The notes beneath the pieces are model-generated. The model was not told the origin of the DNA. It worked only from the letters and a program-made list of their open reading frames with translations, and ran no database searches. Shown piece by piece: positions 62,699 to 64,000 of a stretch of 64,000 bases of DNA; position 1 is the first letter of the stretch; each line of letters starts with the position of its first letter. The position numbers were made by a program, and so were the translations under genes. Source of the DNA: JABDFW01 sp035550215 (GTDB taxonomy: Bacteria; Bacteroidota; Bacteroidia; Chitinophagales; Chitinophagaceae); contig DASZPM010000013.1 of NCBI GenBank assembly GCA_035550215.1, positions 62,001 to 126,000 on the forward strand, in the 5' to 3' direction.

Positions 62699-63268
62699 AT
62701 GACAAAGACTGAGCTGAGAAAGCTGTATAAGCAAAAACGAAAAGATATACCGGCCAAAGATAAACCCAGGCTGGATGACCTGTTACTGATACAGTTTCAG
62801 CAATTATATTTTCCACACACATCGGTTTTACTTACTTACTGGCCGGCTGACCTGCATATTGAGCCAAATACCCATTTGTTTTCCGGGTATTTACGGCATA
62901 CCATACCGGGCTTGCATATTACTTACCCCATTATTGATATTGCTACAAACACCTTTAATGCTGTTTTGATTGATGAAGAAACAGTTTATACAACAAACAG
63001 CTACGGCATAACCGAGCCAAAACAAGGCACAATAATTGAGCCTGCTGAAATTGACCTTGTTTTTGTACCATTGCTGGTATGCGATATGCAGGGTTACAGG
63101 GTTGGGTTTGGAAAGGGCTTTTATGACAGGTTTCTTGAATGCTGCCGCACTGATATAATAAAGGTGGGGTTTAATTATTTTGCGCCGGTTGACAAAATTG
63201 ATGATACACAACCATTTGATGTACCTTTAGACTATTGCGTTACTACGGAAACTATTTATGAATTTTAA
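62699..63268 (+). CDS. 5-formyltetrahydrofolate cyclo-ligase
   Basis: 189 residues, the family length. MTKTELRKLYKQKRKDI matches the N-terminal helix, VLLTYWPADLHIEPNTH follows, and the conserved DLVFVPLLVCDMQGYRVGFG with GFYDRFLE is the ATP/folate-binding block near the C-terminus. It converts 5-formyl-THF to 5,10-methenyl-THF. It starts 1 base after bioD and its stop codon overlaps the start of lpxK by 11 bases, indicating one transcript. Confidence 0.93.
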   Translation: MTKTELRKLYKQKRKDIPAKDKPRLDDLLLIQFQQLYFPHTSVLLTYWPADLHIEPNTHLFSGYLRHTIPGLHITYPIIDIATNTFNAVLIDEETVYTTNSYGITEPKQGTIIEPAEIDLVFVPLLVCDMQGYRVGFGKGFYDRFLECCRTDIIKVGFNYFAPVDKIDDTQPFDVPLDYCVTTETIYEF

Positions 63269-64000
63269 TACTATTTTTTTAAAATCATTCCGCGTTCTTT
63301 TATTGCCTTTTGCTTTGCTGTATGGCCTTATTATAGTAATACGCAACTGGTTGTACGATAAAAACTACCTGCATTCGGCGGAGTTTGGCTTTCCCCTGGT
63401 ATGCGTGGGTAACCTTTCGGTGGGCGGCACGGGTAAATCTCCCATGGTTGAATATTTAATTAAACTGCTGACAGGAGAGTATAATGTTGCTACTTTAAGC
63501 CGCGGGTATAAACGCAAAACGCGGGGGTATGCCCTGGCCGGTGAAAACACTACCGCACTGGAAATTGGCGACGAACCGATGCAGTTTCATAAAAAATTTC
63601 CCGGTATTGCAGTAGCTGTAGGCGAAGCGCGGATAGAAGCCGTACCGCAGCTCTTGCATGACAGGCCGGAAACACAGATACTGATATTAGACGATGCTTT
63701 TCAGCATAGGGCTATAAAAGCAGGCTTCAATATTTTGCTTACAGAGTATAATGATATTTTCAGCCATGATTTTTTTCTTCCCACCGGCGATTTGCGGGAT
63801 GCCCGTTCTTCCGCAAAAAGAGCTGATATAATAGTAGTCACAAAATGCCCGGATTTTTTGGGACAAGTAGAAAAACAATCCATACTAAAAGACCTGGGTC
63901 CACTGCCGCATCAAAAAGTATTTTTTACTTCAGTTAAATACGGCAGACCTTACCATATTGTAACCAAGGAGGAAAAAGATGTAACCCATGAAGATGAAAT
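63258..64000 (+). CDS. lpxK: Tetraacyldisaccharide 4'-kinase, N-terminal part, cut by the window edge
   Basis: The frame is open to the window end, giving about 247 residues. The N-terminal membrane-associated helix (FRVLLLPFALLYGLIIVIRN) and the Walker A CVGNLSVGGTGKSPMVEYL are the LpxK signature; GDEPMQFHKKFPGIAVAVGE and ILDDAFQHRAIKAGFNILL follow. It phosphorylates the 4' position of the lipid A precursor at the inner membrane. The C-terminal third lies outside the window. The ATG at 63258 overlaps the upstream gene by 11 bases. Confidence 0.95.
   Translation, partial: MNFNTIFLKSFRVLLLPFALLYGLIIVIRNWLYDKNYLHSAEFGFPLVCVGNLSVGGTGKSPMVEYLIKLLTGEYNVATLSRGYKRKTRGYALAGENTTALEIGDEPMQFHKKFPGIAVAVGEARIEAVPQLLHDRPETQILILDDAFQHRAIKAGFNILLTEYNDIFSHDFFLPTGDLRDARSSAKRADIIVVTKCPDFLGQVEKQSILKDLGPLPHQKVFFTSVKYGRPYHIVTKEEKDVTHEDE

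Noticed and set aside
1..64000. CRISPR arrays, rRNA genes and complete insertion sequences
   Set aside because: No regularly spaced repeats, rRNA-like sequence, transposase gene or terminal inverted repeats were seen by eye.

Overview
The window looks like a chromosomal stretch from a member of the phylum Bacteroidota, probably Chitinophagaceae or a near relative. The reasons are lineage-typical families (a GLPGLI protein paired with an outer-membrane beta-barrel, DUF6132, DUF3822 next to rsmD, CvfB-like S1 protein, S9 and M1 secreted peptidases), weak Shine-Dalgarno sites with A/T-rich leaders, and several upstream boxes matching the Bacteroidota -7 consensus TAnnTTTG. Most genes are ordinary chromosomal ones with moderate GC. 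Two stretches are AT-rich and contain broken genes.

Layout. 1-3.8 kb: start of pckA, an SDR oxidoreductase, small membrane proteins and a membrane-anchored nuclease. 4-5.1 kb: an ECF sigma factor with a cupin-type anti-sigma factor. 5.3-12.5 kb: scattered carbohydrate-related genes (esterase/SMP-30 fusion, DUF1080, sorbosone dehydrogenase-like protein, GH43) plus a frameshifted ydcF and an S1-domain protein. 12.55-13.8 kb: an AT-rich pocket of tiny genes, one of them frameshifted. 13.8-19 kb: TMEM175-like channel, GNAT, acyltransferase, EEP-family enzyme and GH35 beta-galactosidase. 19-30 kb: an acetate/energy/stress block (acetate kinase and phosphoketolase, XRE regulator, HEAT-like protein, DUF2892, Mg2+ P-type ATPase, acetyl-CoA hydrolase/transferase, universal stress protein). 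30-38 kb: M1 peptidase, S9 peptidase with a Tam-like methyltransferase, and a vWA plus AAA+ pair.

38.08-42.21 kb is the most structured oddity. A degenerate copy of the 3' half of tRNA-Arg(TCT), with the tRNA's terminator hairpin, lies about 4 kb from the intact tRNA gene in direct orientation. The ends look like attachment sites, and the interval holds an AraC regulator, an SRPBCC protein, a YdeI-like protein, a broken VirD4/TraG-type coupling-protein fragment and other coding debris. I read it as an old, mostly deleted integrative or conjugative element.

42.3-64 kb: ung, an ABC-F protein, a MacB/FtsX permease, a GCS2 carboxylate-amine ligase next to an ATP-grasp enzyme with a divergent esterase (a candidate peptide or amide metabolite locus), a PAS protein without a kinase ATPase domain, glgB, an outer-membrane receptor with a GLPGLI protein, myo-inositol oxygenase, a thioesterase, and then a housekeeping run DUF3822-rsmD-bioD-FTHF cyclo-ligase-lpxK that continues past the window end.

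No CRISPR array, rRNA, complete insertion sequence or SusC/SusD pair was seen.
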